The notes: generated by a model from the letters alone, not told the origin. A stretch of 64,000 nt of DNA from Sphaerolaimus hirsutus (GCA_964036195.1 OZ038452.1:21587785-21651784); one strand, 5' to 3'. Shown: positions 1-11,330, numbered from the stretch's first letter. A program made the numbers and translations.

Positions 1-2371
1 GCAACCAAGGTCGCCCTCCAAAGGAACGCCCTTGTCAGCAGCAGCCAAAATTTGTCGCTGGCAACCTGCTGGAATGCACACATCAGCCACTGAGCGTACC
101 GGGATAGACCGCCTAGCCTGAGGCAATGGGCTTGCAAAAGTGCCCATGGCGACCGGTACATAATTTTGCTCCAAGCGCTGGTGTTCCGCAATAGAAGTGC
201 GGTTCATTTTCAATGGGCCATAAAGAGCTTCATGGCCAAACAGCAATGGGTCGGATGATGGCCGGCAGAATTCTTTCAATTTAACTACCGCTGTGACTTT
301 TGCGGATTGACGCCGATTGTCGGGCGTGGTGTGCTGCAGATGCATATCATACAATGCTAGGTGCTGGCTGGGAATCGGTTCACCCGTCGTGCCTAAATGC
401 GGATATGGGTAGGGCCGGTACTTGGCCTTTTCTGCCGATATGTCCCGTTTTGCTGTATTCCACGCGTTCTCCAAAAGGCGCTCCTCGATCACAATACCGA
501 CATCGCACCCGCTGTCGAGTAGGCCAGTTAGTGTACAGCCCATGAATTTGACTTTAGCGACTGCCCGATTACAGAATTCGTTGTCAGCCCGTTGGGCGGC
601 AACTGGGCGGGCAGACTCGCTATGTGGAAACCACGAGTCCAACTGCTCAGAGTCAGAGGTTGGTTCCGAGGCTTGTGCAGGCGGAGCAGTAGTCCTGGCT
701 TTCAGATTCCGTTTGCCACTTCTACTGGATTTAGCGCTCGGGGTCGACCATTTGTTCATATTCAGATTTAGTTTCTTGCATTCAGCTAGCATATTTCGCT
801 TTGCATCCTCCTGAGATTTGTTAGCCCTTTCGAGGTTAGCTTTGACCTTTTCAGCTTGGTCAGCCCGGTAGGCAGGAGAAGCAGGGTTCAAATAGCATTT
901 TTCTGGCTCGTGCGGCATGGGAGCACGATGCAAAAAATAGGTGCACCATGGACCCTGGTGCGTCGTTGGGTCAAATTTCGACTGCCTATCCCAGCTGCCC
1001 TTCTGACCATCCGATCGGCCTGAGGCATTTGGCGATGCAGCCGCAGCCGATGGAGCGTTGCCCCACCCGGCATTTCCACCCCGCGACGGCTTTGGTTTCC
1101 GATTAGCATTACGTCGTTCGTTCTGCTCAGCACGGAAATGTAAATTTTCCTCGCGCGATATGTCGAGGCGACCAACAACATCAGCCAGTCGATATCGACC
1201 TTCACGCCATTCATCGCGCCACCGACACCAAAGCGACATCGGCATCATACTGCCAATCTCGAGGAATAGTTTATCCCCAATCATTTTTTCATGCTGTGAG
1301 TCGTCGATCTGCTCGCTGATGTAGTGGAATGAATTGCACAACTTGTTGTACAGGGAGACCACGGTGTCAGATTTGTTAGCAGAAATTCTGTACCACTCAG
1401 CTACAGAATGCGCTTTGCGGTCCACACGATATACACATGCCAACTGGTCCAAAACGTAAAGTATAGAATTGCGTTTGTCGAGGCGGATAGAAGTATAATG
1501 TGCCTGCGCACTGCCTTTCAGGCACTGTTGGAAGACATTGGTCCAAAACAAGTGTTGGTATGCCGGCGGGACGTTCAGAGCCTGCAGCGCCACATTGTGA
1601 AGCCAAAATTTAAACGGCCCCGACGGTGCGCTCGAATCCCCATTGAATGGCGTTTGTTTGCTGGCTACGTTGGCCACATGGCCGCCACCCATGCGATCGT
1701 GAGACGACATTTGTCCCAGAGTATCCACAAGTGACGGAAAACCATCGGCCGGTACCATGACGTATTGGTCGATGTAGGCGGCAATTTGACCGATCAAACC
1801 GCCAGGTGACGAAGAGACGGCTTGCAATCTAGCTTCAGTGGAGTCAATTAGCTGGTCCGTGGAAGCAGAAGGGGTCGCTGATGAACAGCGGTTGACTGTG
1901 CCAGGTGCCGGTACCGATTGCAAATTTGCAGGCGCATTTTGAACTGGTGCCGTGTGCGCCGGCACTGATTGTGAAGTCAATTGTTGGACGAATGTTGGAT
2001 TGCTGGATAGCAGCTGCTGGAGAGCAGGCAAAAGGTTGTCCACGGTCAGCGCCGCAGCCGGTTGGGCGGCCGCAACGCCTTGAGGCGGCGTGGGGTCGTT
2101 CCCAATGCCAACAGGCGGTACTTGATCTTCGAGGTCAAGCACCAATTCCAATGTAGTATTTGGGTCGGTGAAATACAGGTCCATGCACCGCCATACATGC
2201 CGAACAAGTGGCACGGTTCCCAGGCGGGGCGGATCACCAATCGTAGGCCAATCATCGCCATCAATTCGAAACTGCAAGAGCACATTGAGCAAACGCAGCA
2301 ATTTTTGCCGTTCAGTGCGCTCCACCCACAATTCGACGACCGGGTCCAGTTCCGCTCGCGTATATTGCGAC
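1..2371 (-). CDS. Retrotransposon Gag-protease polyprotein, partial (runs off left edge)
   Basis: Reading the minus strand from the ATG at 2371 I translated every codon to base 1 and met no stop, so this is about 790 residues of a longer polyprotein. The middle holds a capsid-like stretch (about 1640-1400) with a PFNGD...FKFWLHNV pattern typical of LTR-retroelement Gag. A CHHC knuckle (CTYFLHRAPMPHEPEKC) lies near 935-890 in a basic, Ser/Gly-rich region. A retropepsin-like LLDSGCDVG active-site motif lies near 520-500. Reverse transcriptase would follow beyond the left edge. The frame is intact, which argues for a young copy. The assignment to an LTR element rests on the Gag and protease motifs; the exact clade cannot be told without RT. 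It is not related closely enough to the gypsy copy at 56036 to be the same family. Confidence 0.85.
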
Positions 2372-2569
2372 ATGTCGGAAAATGTGAGAAGTCACGAAAT
2401 CTGCACAGGCACAATTCACGTGCAAAGACGGTGCAGGAGTGACTAAACACAACTGGAGTTTCGATGAGGCATGTAGGTGCCAAAAATGACCCAAAATCGA
2501 TGTGAATGCAAGCACGTGCAGCAAGTGGCACCGTGCCAAAATTCCACACCGCGCAGCAACCTGCACAAA

Positions 2570-3005
2570 TGGCGCCCCAGTGGCGCCTTCGGACCGCGTG
2601 TGGGCGTGCAGCACCAGAAAAATGAAAACACGGCGCGGCACCCAACAGAAACAGGGCCCAGCGCCCTATCGATCAACTCTACCTGGCCCCAGTGGCCAGG
2701 TAGATCGAAAAAAACGTCGTCGCTAGCCCCAGTGGCTCAGCGACAAAAAACGATTTTCTTCCGGTCAGCCCCAGTGGCTGATCGGATCGACGATGGCGTT
2801 CCGCTGGCCCCAGTGGCACAGCGGAAAAAACGATGGTTCGGTCAGCCCCAGTGGCTGATCGAGTTGGGAAAACCGGCGCGAAGCGTCGCCGCAATGTCGC
2901 TAGCCCCAGTGGCAAAGCGACGCGGCAAAACGATGTCGATCAGCCCCAGTGGCTGATCGAAGCGAAATTATTTGGCCGCGCAGCCCCAGTGGCTGATAAG
3001 CGGCC
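2570..3005 (-). other. Array of nine hairpins with a shared CCCCAGTGG core, in the retroelement leader
   Basis: The nonamer CCCCAGTGG (CCACTGGGG in the sense of the minus-strand element) occurs at 2575, 2687, 2727, 2769, 2808, 2846, 2904, 2944 and 2984. Each copy is flanked by short complementary arms that differ between copies: TCTACCTGG/CCAGGTAGA around 2687, TTCCGCTGG/CACAGCGGAA around 2808, GATCAG/CTGATC around 2944. The stems change while staying paired and the loop does not. That is what a selected RNA structure, or an amplified structural unit, would look like. The array lies 0.2-0.6 kb upstream of the Gag start on the same strand, so it probably belongs to the untranslated leader. A packaging or translation role is inference. 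Confidence 0.7.
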
Positions 3006-4010
3006 GGCCGGGCAGACGTGACGCGTGCCGCAATTTTCGGCGCGGCCGGGCAAACAGGAGGCCCGGGGTCGATGAAAATGGGAGCTAATTAAATAGCTCC
3101 CAGTACGATCACCATGTAATTGGCTGATCGCAGCCAATTGAAGAGATTTCTTGGTGGGGGTTTGTTTAGATGAATTGATTAGCGGCGGCTCTAATTACAC
3201 TCAAGTAAAGGTGCGAGCAAGTGCCAAAGTGAAGCCCAAGTCCATGTAAACCAACGCGAATTTATTGAGGCGATTTGAGTTTACAAAATAGGAAATTTGG
3301 GCGACAAATATAGAAAATCAAAGCATCAGAATTTTAGGAAAATATTCAACAGAAAAACGTCAAAAACGACAACTAACTGCCAATCCAAAAACGGCAGTAC
3401 ACACAGAAAATATGCATAAGTGCGATGGCGCAATACAGGGGGGATACACCTAAAAATGTCACAACAGAACGGCGCCAAACTGTCTACTACACGGCGCCAA
3501 GTACCTAACACATACATGAATACTTAAGCCACGCAAAATAGAACACCTAAAAACCGCCGCGACGCAACCGTTCCGCGGCGCGAGTACATAGTGAATACAT
3601 AAATACCTAGGGTGCATGGAAAGTATAGGAAGGCGCGTGGGGGGAAATCTACTCGCAGGCATACACTTACAGTTTGCATTTGAATGCTTACCATAAGACA
3701 ATGAATTGAAATATATGAAAAACAAATGCCTAACATACGATGGCATAACAATGGGATGTGTTCTCAAAATGAGGATTATTGTCTCATGTTGCCATCGCTT
3801 TTTTCATGGGATGTAAAGTGCCGCTTTTTAATGGAATGTGAATTGTACAATAAGTGTGGGATGCGACAATTTTTTACAGGATGTAAACTGACGCGGTAGA
3901 CACACTACTGTGGAATGTAAACTGTCGAAGTACAGAGAATGTAAACTGACCAGGATGTGAAGTGACGCCGCCTCGATCAAACCTGGCAGGCTGTGTGAAT
4001 TTTGCTCAAT
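3006..4010. other. No gene seen; likely the LTR/leader end of the left retroelement and decayed repeats
   Basis: Two more perfect hairpins lie next to the array: GGGAGCTA...TAGCTCCC near 3080-3102 and AATTGGCTGATCGCAGCC near 3118-3139. The rest holds short overlapping spurious reading frames. A loose repeat of GGATGTAAACTGACG-like words lies at about 3800-3970. I could not place an LTR border or a primer binding site here. Confidence 0.4.
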
Positions 4011-4220
4011 GGCGCTGCGCACACTAGTTTAGTAACGGTATACTAAGAATTTGGTAAACTCATTTTTCAACTTCTGAGCATATCGAATGAGTCGTTCGTC
4101 AAGTACAGTTGACGGAGATGGAAAATAACACATTCCGGTAAACTCAGATGCGCTCAGAAGCTGAAACTTGAGTTGAGCAAATTCTTAGTTTACCATTAGT
4201 AAACAAGTGTGTGCAGCGCC
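4011..4220. mobile_element. MITE with GGCGCTGCGCACACTAGT ends, 3-bp duplication AAT
   Basis: The ends GGCGCTGCGCACACTA and TGTGTGCAGCGCC are inverted copies, and the interior is also largely self-complementary (TTTGGTAAACTC / AAATTCTTAGTTTACC). AAT flanks both sides (4008-4010 and 4221-4223). The same terminal motif recurs in at least seven other elements of this window with different interiors. A 3-bp A/T duplication suggests a PIF/Harbinger-type transposase supplied in trans, but this is inferred from ends only. Confidence 0.75.
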
Positions 4221-4400
4221 AATATCTGCCATTCACGACTAGGGTGGGGAACGGAGAGGATCACCGGTGTCGCGCTAAAGGTTGAAAACGGTGGTGAATA
4301 TTATACAGAGTGATAATCCCATTCCGAACCCTGTCGAATGTCATGCAAAGTACTAAAAGTGATGGAAAATGCCCTGAAAATAGCATCATCACGCGCGCAG

Positions 4401-7400
4401 CTCGTTCCCGGTGCTGATCTACCTGCTGGGGGAGTTCTGCGACGAGATGCGGCGCAGCAAGGCCAGGGTGATGATCAGCGCGCTGGACGCACTCAGGCAC
4501 CTCACGCAGACCGTCGAACTGGACCGGAACTCGTTCATCGGCGAGGAGGCATTTAATATGGCCAGGATGATCAACGCAGAGCTCAGCACAGCCGTTTGTT
4601 TAGCAATATCGGTTATATTTGTTGTCCTTGTTTTTGATGCACCGGATTTTCTAAGAATACCCTCCGCAATAAACCCCCCCCCCAAAAAAAAAAAAATTGA
4701 ACTCTGAGATACGGTATTTTAAACGCAATCAATATGATACAAAATAACAGCCAAGAATGAACGCTAAGATTAGGGAAAATTACTTCAATTGATAATTCGC
4801 AAGTTAGTGTGCCATGAATAGTGATGGAAGAAGCGCCAGGACTTTGGCGCCAAGCGCCACGGCGCTTTTCCGAACCCCAGCGCCAAGCGCCAGAAGAGCC
4901 ATGGCGCTTGTTGCTTTGGCGCTAGCGCTAAGCGCCAGCGCCAGGCGTTTTGTTCCTGGCGCCACGCAAAAATAGCGCCAAGCGCCAAAAGCGCCATGGC
5001 GCTTTTCCATCACTAACTATGAATCTATCTATTTGCGCGCATGATCTTTGAATCAATTCATGGATGTTATAACAATTGTGGAATATACCTATTTATCATG
5101 GCATTCCTTGTGGAATACTCCTGATATGTTCGGTTATGCCAGCCTCGAAAGTTATAAGCACTGAAAGTCATAAGCACAAAATGTCATCAGCAGCTCACGC
5201 ACAAATCGCATGCATGGCACAAAGGCGGACCGCAAGTTGACGTGGCAGTTCAAAAGCAGCAGCGAGTTCGCCGACGTGGTGCCGCTGCTGCGCACCAGAC
5301 GCACGGCGCGCGCGGCCGTCTACGTGGTGCGGCGCGAAATCGAGCAGTACGTGGAGCGGGGGCTGCTGCCCGAGGAGGACGCCCAGCACATCAAGCATCT
5401 GATTCTCAAGGCCGCGCAGAAAGTCAACCGCTTGAGGTGTGCAAATAGAGCTGGCAAAAAATTATACTTGCACTAAATGTAAATAGGTATTACAAAAATA
5501 CAAATTTCTGATATCTTTCCAAAAAATAAAGTGATACATATCTTTTTAGTAAAAGTAAAAACGTTTTCGCCACTGTGATGGTAAATCTGCGCAAAACTTC
5601 AACATAAAAACTAACAAAAAAAAACAAAACCCGCAGCTGGGTGCAACCACCAAGCCTACGGGAGCAAGTGAAAGCGACGCCGTGGCTGCAGCAGTGCCCG
5701 CCCGACACGCTCAACGAGCTGGTCAACTACATCGTGCAGCGGTTCACCGACCCGGACAAGCACGCGCCCAGACGGGTGCTCAGGGGCGAGGGGGTCGCGC
5801 CCACGGAGACCGGCGACCGGCTGTGGTTCGTGCACCAGGGCATCGTCATGGTCGTCAACAGTCCCTATGCAAAGTGAGTGGGGTTTGGGGTGTGTTGGTG
5901 ACAGTCGGGGGGGGGGTGGTGTGTGAGGGGCTGCATGGGTACGTGCATGCGAAGGTAATGATGCTGACACATCGCAAATGTTAAATCATGCCACTAGGTA
6001 GCAGCTGACTACGGATAATCTAATGTGATACATTTGCAGTTTAATGGCCAGGAAAAAGCTGTTGATGTGCTTTGTAGTATAAAGTATAGGTACGCTATTA
6101 TTTTTTTCTGTCAGAATTACTCTTGAATTTGCACGCAATTAGGCGCGAAAAGTCCGGCGAAGGCCACACACGCACTAGCGAGATACACTTTGCCGGAACA
6201 TGGGTCAACGAAGGTAAGTGGTTGCAGTTGCAACCTTTACACGTTGAGCGTGAGAATATGAAATTGTGTTTTGGACCAGTGCTGCAAACACGTATTTACG
6301 TTTACCCAAAATATCCCAGTATTTCGTGTGTTTATCCTTACGTTTACGCTTTTGGAAAATACCATTATGTCTGTTACGTTTTCCTGACAGAAATACCCGG
6401 GTGCAAGGGAAAACGTAAAAAAATTCAAAATTTGGACTTTTTTGAACTATAACTCAAAAAGTATGACACAGGCCTAGTGATGTAAAAAGCGCCAGAATTT
6501 TGGCGCCAAGCGCCAAAAGCGCCATGGCGCTTTTCTGGAACTAGCGCCAAGCGCCAATGGCGCCACAGCAAAATGGCGCAAAGCGCCAAAAGCGCCATGG
6601 CGCTTTTCTGGACCTTAGCGCCAAGCGCCAAAGGCGCCAGGGGGCCATGGCGCCAAGCGCCAATGGCGCCAGCGCCAAAATGATATTGCCTTTAATGATA
6701 CAGGTGAGACAAAGTACTATTTTCTTCACTTTCAATAACTTGTATTGCCTCCAAAAAGACAAAAATGGTCAAATAATGGAAATCAATAAGTTTTCTTGCT
6801 CAACACACAAGTGTAACTAAGACTGGTTCAAATAGATAGCAAATTGCCTCTCTGAAGTGGTAGAAGCTGAAAGATTGTCTGGGGGTTGGGGGTTGCAGAG
6901 GTTCAATCTATTGGATATTTCAAGATTTAAAGTGCAAACTGTGAGATAACAGGGTAAATAGCTAAATTACATACTGTGATTGTTTCAGAGTGAGAATTTT
7001 GAGGGGGGTCAAACGAGGGGGGCTATTTCAAGGGGGGGGCTTATTATTTCGCCAGAAATTTTTTGAAATTCCAGTACTAAATTGTCGTACGCAGACGAAG
7101 AAAAATATAACAATAACCGCTATATATAAGAGTCTATTGACATATTTGAGTGTGTAAACTCGGCGGACATTATGGAAGTCAGTGGTCTAAGATATTTTTG
7201 TACGAGTGCGGTATAAACTAACGATAGGGTCACATGTGCATTTGGCCCACGTCCAAGTGCCTTGCGTTTCAGACAAATGAGAGTGAGAAACGCATGTTTT
7301 ATCTTCGCGTCACTGATAAGTATGGCTGCGGAATGCGATAAATCGACCGGAAATGATCGCAAATGGCGGCCCACACACTCGTTGACACATTTGCGATCAT

Positions 7401-9866
7401 TTCTAGTCGCTTTATTGCATTTCACAGCCATAATGAGTGACGCGAACATAAATCCTGCGTCTTTCACCTCGTTCGTATAATACGTTACCTGACGCGTGCC
7501 AAGTTCACATACGGGATATCCATCACATTCAAACTTTTCCAGAGGAATTCGTCAGCACTGTTTGAGCGAGATTTCTAGCTTTCTGACTCTGTATATTGAT
7601 ATCCGTGCTTTATCCATTTATTTTTCACGTTTGAAAGTTCAATCGCTTTAAATTAACTGTGAATCGAACGGAATCCGTCCGTTTAAATTCGAATTTGAGA
7701 CATATCTTACTCGTACATAAAAGAAGGAAAGCTGATTCGTTTCATGTCGGCCGAGTTTAACACTGTTCTAACGTAACAATTCATTGTTTGAAACGTGTGT
7801 TTTGCATTGCCTGAATCACAAACTGAAGTTTTGTCATGTATGTTCTCTGTACACTCAATTTGGGGGGGGGTCATTTCGAGGGGATGGGTAAGCATTTCAT
7901 AGTGTCCATTTTGAGGGGGGGGGGTATTTCGAGGCGGGGGGGGGGATTTCGAGGAAATACAGTATCTGAGTAAACTATGTAAAATAATTACATACATGGC
8001 CAAAAATTGCTGACAATAGGCAATAAGGCACACGAACACCGCGGCGCAATTATCATTCTCTGGCGCTTTTTTGGCGCTTTAAAAAATGGTAGCGCCAAGC
8101 GCCAATGGCGCCAATGGAAAGTAGCGCCAAGCGCCAAAAGCGCCATGGCGCTTTTCGGAAACACGGCGCCAAGCGCCAATGGCGCCACAGCATTTTAGCG
8201 CCAAGCGCCAAAAGCGCCATGGCGCTTTTTGCTTTGGCGCTAGCGCCATGGCGCTTTCACATCACTACACAGGCCTTACAACAATAGTCTGCATTTCCTG
8301 CAAATGCGAATCAAGCCGACAAACACAGGCAAAATGATCGACGACGAGGCGGAGCCGGCCGAGATGCGCGGCATCACGCGCGCCAAGCTCTACTACCTGG
8401 AAGCAGTAGAAGCGCGCAAGATCGAGCGCTACGCGCCCGAGATCTACGACGCCATCCGCGCCTACATCGACTGCCAGCGGCTGCGCTGGCAGCTGCGCCA
8501 CAAGGCCGAGATGCAGCGGCTCACCGGCGCCGACCTGACGCGCATACTGCTCACGCAGAAGGGCCACCAGGTGTCAATCCCAGACCCGGTGAAGTGCCCT
8601 GACAAATGTCAAATGGCAATAGTGTCAAAAGTCATGCAAAATGCCCTGCAAAATAGAAAAATACATACGTTTTGTTTTCTTTTTCCATGGCATTCTCCGG
8701 GGCATTCTACACGACTTTTCATACTTTGCATGACATTTGACGTTTTACAGGGCAGTTTGCAGGGTCTGGGAATGCCCCAGGTCGCCGACAAGTACACCGA
8801 GCGGCTCGTGGGCGCCGGCAAAGTGCTCGTCGTGATCCGCGGGCAGACGTTCGACTTGGCCGTGCCCGGCGCCGTGCTCACCGCTACCGTGCAGGATGCA
8901 CCCATTTGGTAGTGAGTCGGCTGGTGCTATTGCGCAAACCAATACTCAATACCAATTCCGCGAGTGGAGAAGTAAAAAATCATTTGAGACATGAGAAGTG
9001 AAATGAGACGTGGGAAATGAAATGAGAAGTAAAAAGTAGAATACAAAATAGAGGAAAAATAAAATGAAGAAAAAAACAAGATAATGTTTACTTCTCCATT
9101 GGGACTAGGTAGATAAAAAATGTAGACGGCTATCCTAGGCTGTGAGCTACTGCACAGTTGAACAACATATCTCTGGTGCCAATCGCAGACTCTGTAAAGT
9201 AGTGACAATTGTCACACAAAGTTCGTAAAAAAATCTCGTTTCGATTGACCATTTACATGACATTTGACACTTCACTTTACAAAGTGCAAAACCACCGAGC
9301 CAAACATAAATACCGTATTACCTCGAAATACCCCCATGGGGGTTTATTATTTCGCCAGCAAAATTTGAGGGGGGGGGGGGGGGTTAATTCGAGGGGGGGG
9401 GGGTTATCCGAGGGGGGGTTTTATTATTTCGTCAGAAATTTTCGTAAGGATCGTAGTAAAATGTAGGCAATGTAAAATGTAAAATTTATTATTTCCCCAG
9501 CCCATTTTGAGGGGGGGTTAATTCAAGGGGGGATAATTCGAGGTATCACGGTAACCTATAAAGTGCACAAATTCTCACCTCTATTTAGCGCTCAGCCAAC
9601 CTAAACGGGGAATTATTCCAGGGAAAGTTACCCAAGCACCACTGTACCCTCGCAGCGGGCCGAAAAAAGTGGCGGTGCGGCCGCACGGCGACCAGCCGGC
9701 CACCTTCGTGGAGATGGACGACAGCGCGGTGCGCACCGAGCTGCCCTACGGCTCCACGTACGGGCAGTCGACCGACGCCGCGGCCGACTTGTCCCTGGAC
9801 GAGGAGTTGGTCGAGCCGCACCACAGCGCCATGCGCGAGCCCTCGCACAAGCCCAAGGACGAGTGA
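4401..9866 (+). CDS. SLC9C-like Na+/H+ exchanger, C-terminal part (7 exons)
   Basis: Exons: 4401-~4593, 5191-5436, 5637-5873, 6143-6213, 8329-8570, 8781-8911 and 9596-9866 (stop TGA 9864-9866). From exon 2 to exon 7 the phases join without a stop. The protein resembles the cytoplasmic half of sperm-type Na+/H+ exchangers (SLC9C). A helical segment RTARAAVYVVRREIEQYVER leads into PPSLREQVKATPWLQQ. A cyclic-nucleotide-binding-like fold follows (RVLRGEG, LWFVHQGIVMVV, FAGTWVNEG, then KLYYLEAVEARKIE and its C-terminal helices). The tail is acidic and ends HKPKDE. The phosphate-binding cassette is degenerate: the aligned stretch KMIDDEAEPAEM lacks the usual PR-x-A arginine. The membrane domain is not in the window; exons upstream of 4401 must lie beyond the left edge or be absent. 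The exon 1 donor is uncertain. The family call is by motif memory only. Confidence 0.65.
4819..5015. mobile_element. Short hAT-like MITE built of GCGCC palindromes
   Basis: The ends TAGTGATGGAA and TTCCATCACTA are inverted copies, and ATGAA-containing 8-mers flank both sides (GCCATGAA and ACTATGAA). The body is reiterated GGCGCCAAGCGCC, AGCGCCATGGCGCT and GGCGCTAGCGCT, all self-complementary. It sits in intron 1 of the exchanger gene. It is the same family as the larger element at 6475-8267. Confidence 0.65.
6475..8267. mobile_element. hAT-like element with GCGCC-array ends and 8-bp duplication CACAGGCC
   Basis: Two GCGCC arrays (about 6486-6680 and 8060-8255) look like separate insertions but are the two ends of one element. 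The left end is TAGTGATGTAAAAAGCGCC and the right end GGCGCTTTCACATCACTA. The identical 8-mer CACAGGCC lies immediately outside both (6467-6474 and 8268-8275). An 8-bp target duplication with TAG...CTA ends fits the hAT superfamily. The interior has no transposase. It contains G-rich blocks (6990-7040, 7860-7950) and an inverted repeat (7301-7443). The whole element lies in the 2.1-kb intron 6214-8328 of the exchanger gene. Confidence 0.75.
8571..8780 (+). mobile_element. Introner-like element: MITE coincident with an intron of the exchanger gene
   Basis: The 210-bp intron starts GTGTCAATCCCAGACCCGG and ends GGGTCTGGGAATGCCCCAG, so the inverted-repeat ends of the element are also the donor and acceptor. 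The interior is the family's signature of GTAAAATG/TGTCAAATGTCATGC words and their complements. Splicing it out joins ...TQKGHQ to VADKYTERL in phase 0 with no stop. CCAGGT is repeated at both junctions, which could be a target duplication that supplies the splice signals. Confidence 0.8.
9312..9552. repeat. ACCGTATTWCCTCGAAATA-type MITE with G-runs
   Basis: ACCGTATTACCTCGAAATAC at the left pairs with AATTCGAGGTATCACGGT at the right. Between them are long runs of G preceded by TTTGA or TTCGA. Many elements in this window share these ends. This copy sits in the last intron of the exchanger gene. Confidence 0.6.
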
Positions 9867-10579
9867 TTGGAGCTGCTGTGAAAGTCGAATGAATTTTATT
9901 GACATTGAGTGATATTTTTTGACATTTGACACAATTTACAGGGTGCGGGACTGCCGCTGGAGCTACTCTGAATGTAAATAGGCTTGTGGTGATTGGTGCC
10001 GTCATTAAAGTAAAATAAAAATGGACAGATTTTTTACCATAAAAATACTTTCATTTTGCATCACATTTGACAAAATTTGACATTTAACACTTTAGTTCAT
10101 GGGGTGCAGGACTACCACCCAGGGTATCAAAATGCCATGATTTCAGTGCCGGGGTTGGACACTGAAATCATGGCATTTTGATACTCTGGGTGGTAGTCCT
10201 GCACCCCATGAACTAAACAAACTTGTAAAATGCCGTCCCCGGTAGTATTTCTTTTCCCTTCTACCAGGCATTTTGCGTGAAATTTTACAAATTTTAGCTA
10301 CCACTTCAGACTAAAAGGTGTGGGACTGACCCGGGGTCTCGGCCTAGGCTGCAATCTTGTTAAAATTTAGCAGAATAAATATGTTCATTCGACTACAAAA
10401 TATTTACGCATTGATAAAAGAGAACGTGATCACCGCGGGATGACATCTTTTTGGCATGATTCCAATAAAACAAATTGAGCGAATAAAAATGGTGGCAATT
10501 AACAATTGGAGCTTGATCGCGAAACAGTTTTGAATAGCGAAAAAATGAGCGTTAGAAAAGGAAATACGATAACAAAGTG
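9867..10579. other. 3' flank of the exchanger gene: fragments of the introner family and a palindrome
   Basis: A candidate polyadenylation signal AATAAA is at 10014-10019. Fragments of the TTTGACA...TTTACAGGGTGCGGGACTGCC family lie at about 9895-9965 and 10060-10130. A near-perfect hairpin covers 10091-10217, with arms of about 55 bp around GTGCCGGGGTTGGAC. The hairpin arms contain GGGGTGCAGGACTACC, close to the introner-family end, so the hairpin may be a derivative of that family. Confidence 0.5.
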
Positions 10580-11330
10580 AACTGGTGGAAAATATACTTC
10601 GGAAAACGATGTCATCGGAATTTAAATTCATCTCGCACCCCGTATGCAAGTTATCGGGGTGGCGTTCAGTATGGGGGTGCCCCCAAGTGTTCCCTACAAA
10701 GTCCCCAGATGGAAACACCCGGCGACCCCCACAGATGGATCACAGCGTTAAATAATTTTTATTCCAATTTTTCCCCTGGTAAGGAGCAAATCTGCCCAGA
10801 TTTTGCTCAGCGGGAAACATAGGGTCTCGGCATATGCAATAACTAAAAATTGGGAATTAAAAAAAAAATTGTGAAAACTTTAAAAGTTCAGTATACCCCA
10901 ACTTTTCACAACCCACACCCCTCAGAGTACCCACCCTCAAGTGGCATCCTAACTCAAACTGATGACAGCGTTTTCATTTTTTGTAACCAGCTGCTGACAG
11001 AGCTCAATGCTGGGAAACTGGGACTGAAGTATTTTAGGATGAAAAAATGTCAGTTTGAGTTAGGGTGTCACTTGAGGGTGGGTGCTCTGAGGGGTGGGGG
11101 TTGTGAAAAGTTGGGGGTATACTGAACTTTTAAAGTTGTTACAATTTTTTTTTGTTAAAATTCCCCAATTTTTAGTTTTTGCACATGGGGGTGCACATGG
11201 GGACTTTGTAGTGAACACTTGGGGGCACCCCCATACTGAACGCCACCCCCATAGCTTGCATACGGGGTGCGTGAGATGAACTTAATTGCTATGATATAAT
11301 TTTCCCAAGTTTTCCCATTTTCCACCAGTT
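10580..11330. mobile_element. Long inverted-repeat element with AACTGGTGGAAAA ends
   Basis: AACTGGTGGAAAAT at the left is answered by ATTTTCCACCAGTT at the right. Matching arms run inward (GCACCCCGTATGCAAG / CTTGCATACGGGGTGC; CAGTATGGGGGTGCCCCC / its complement; a TTCACAACCCACACCCCTC block and its complement). There is no coding content. It lies between two convergent genes. Confidence 0.7.

Noticed and set aside
300-2956. Many plus-strand and off-frame open frames in the first 3 kb
   Set aside because: They are shadows of the minus-strand Gag-protease frame or of the hairpin array.
4332-4400. Introner-family half element just before the first exchanger exon seen
   Set aside because: Only one end is recognisable, so it cannot be shown to define the intron; left as background.
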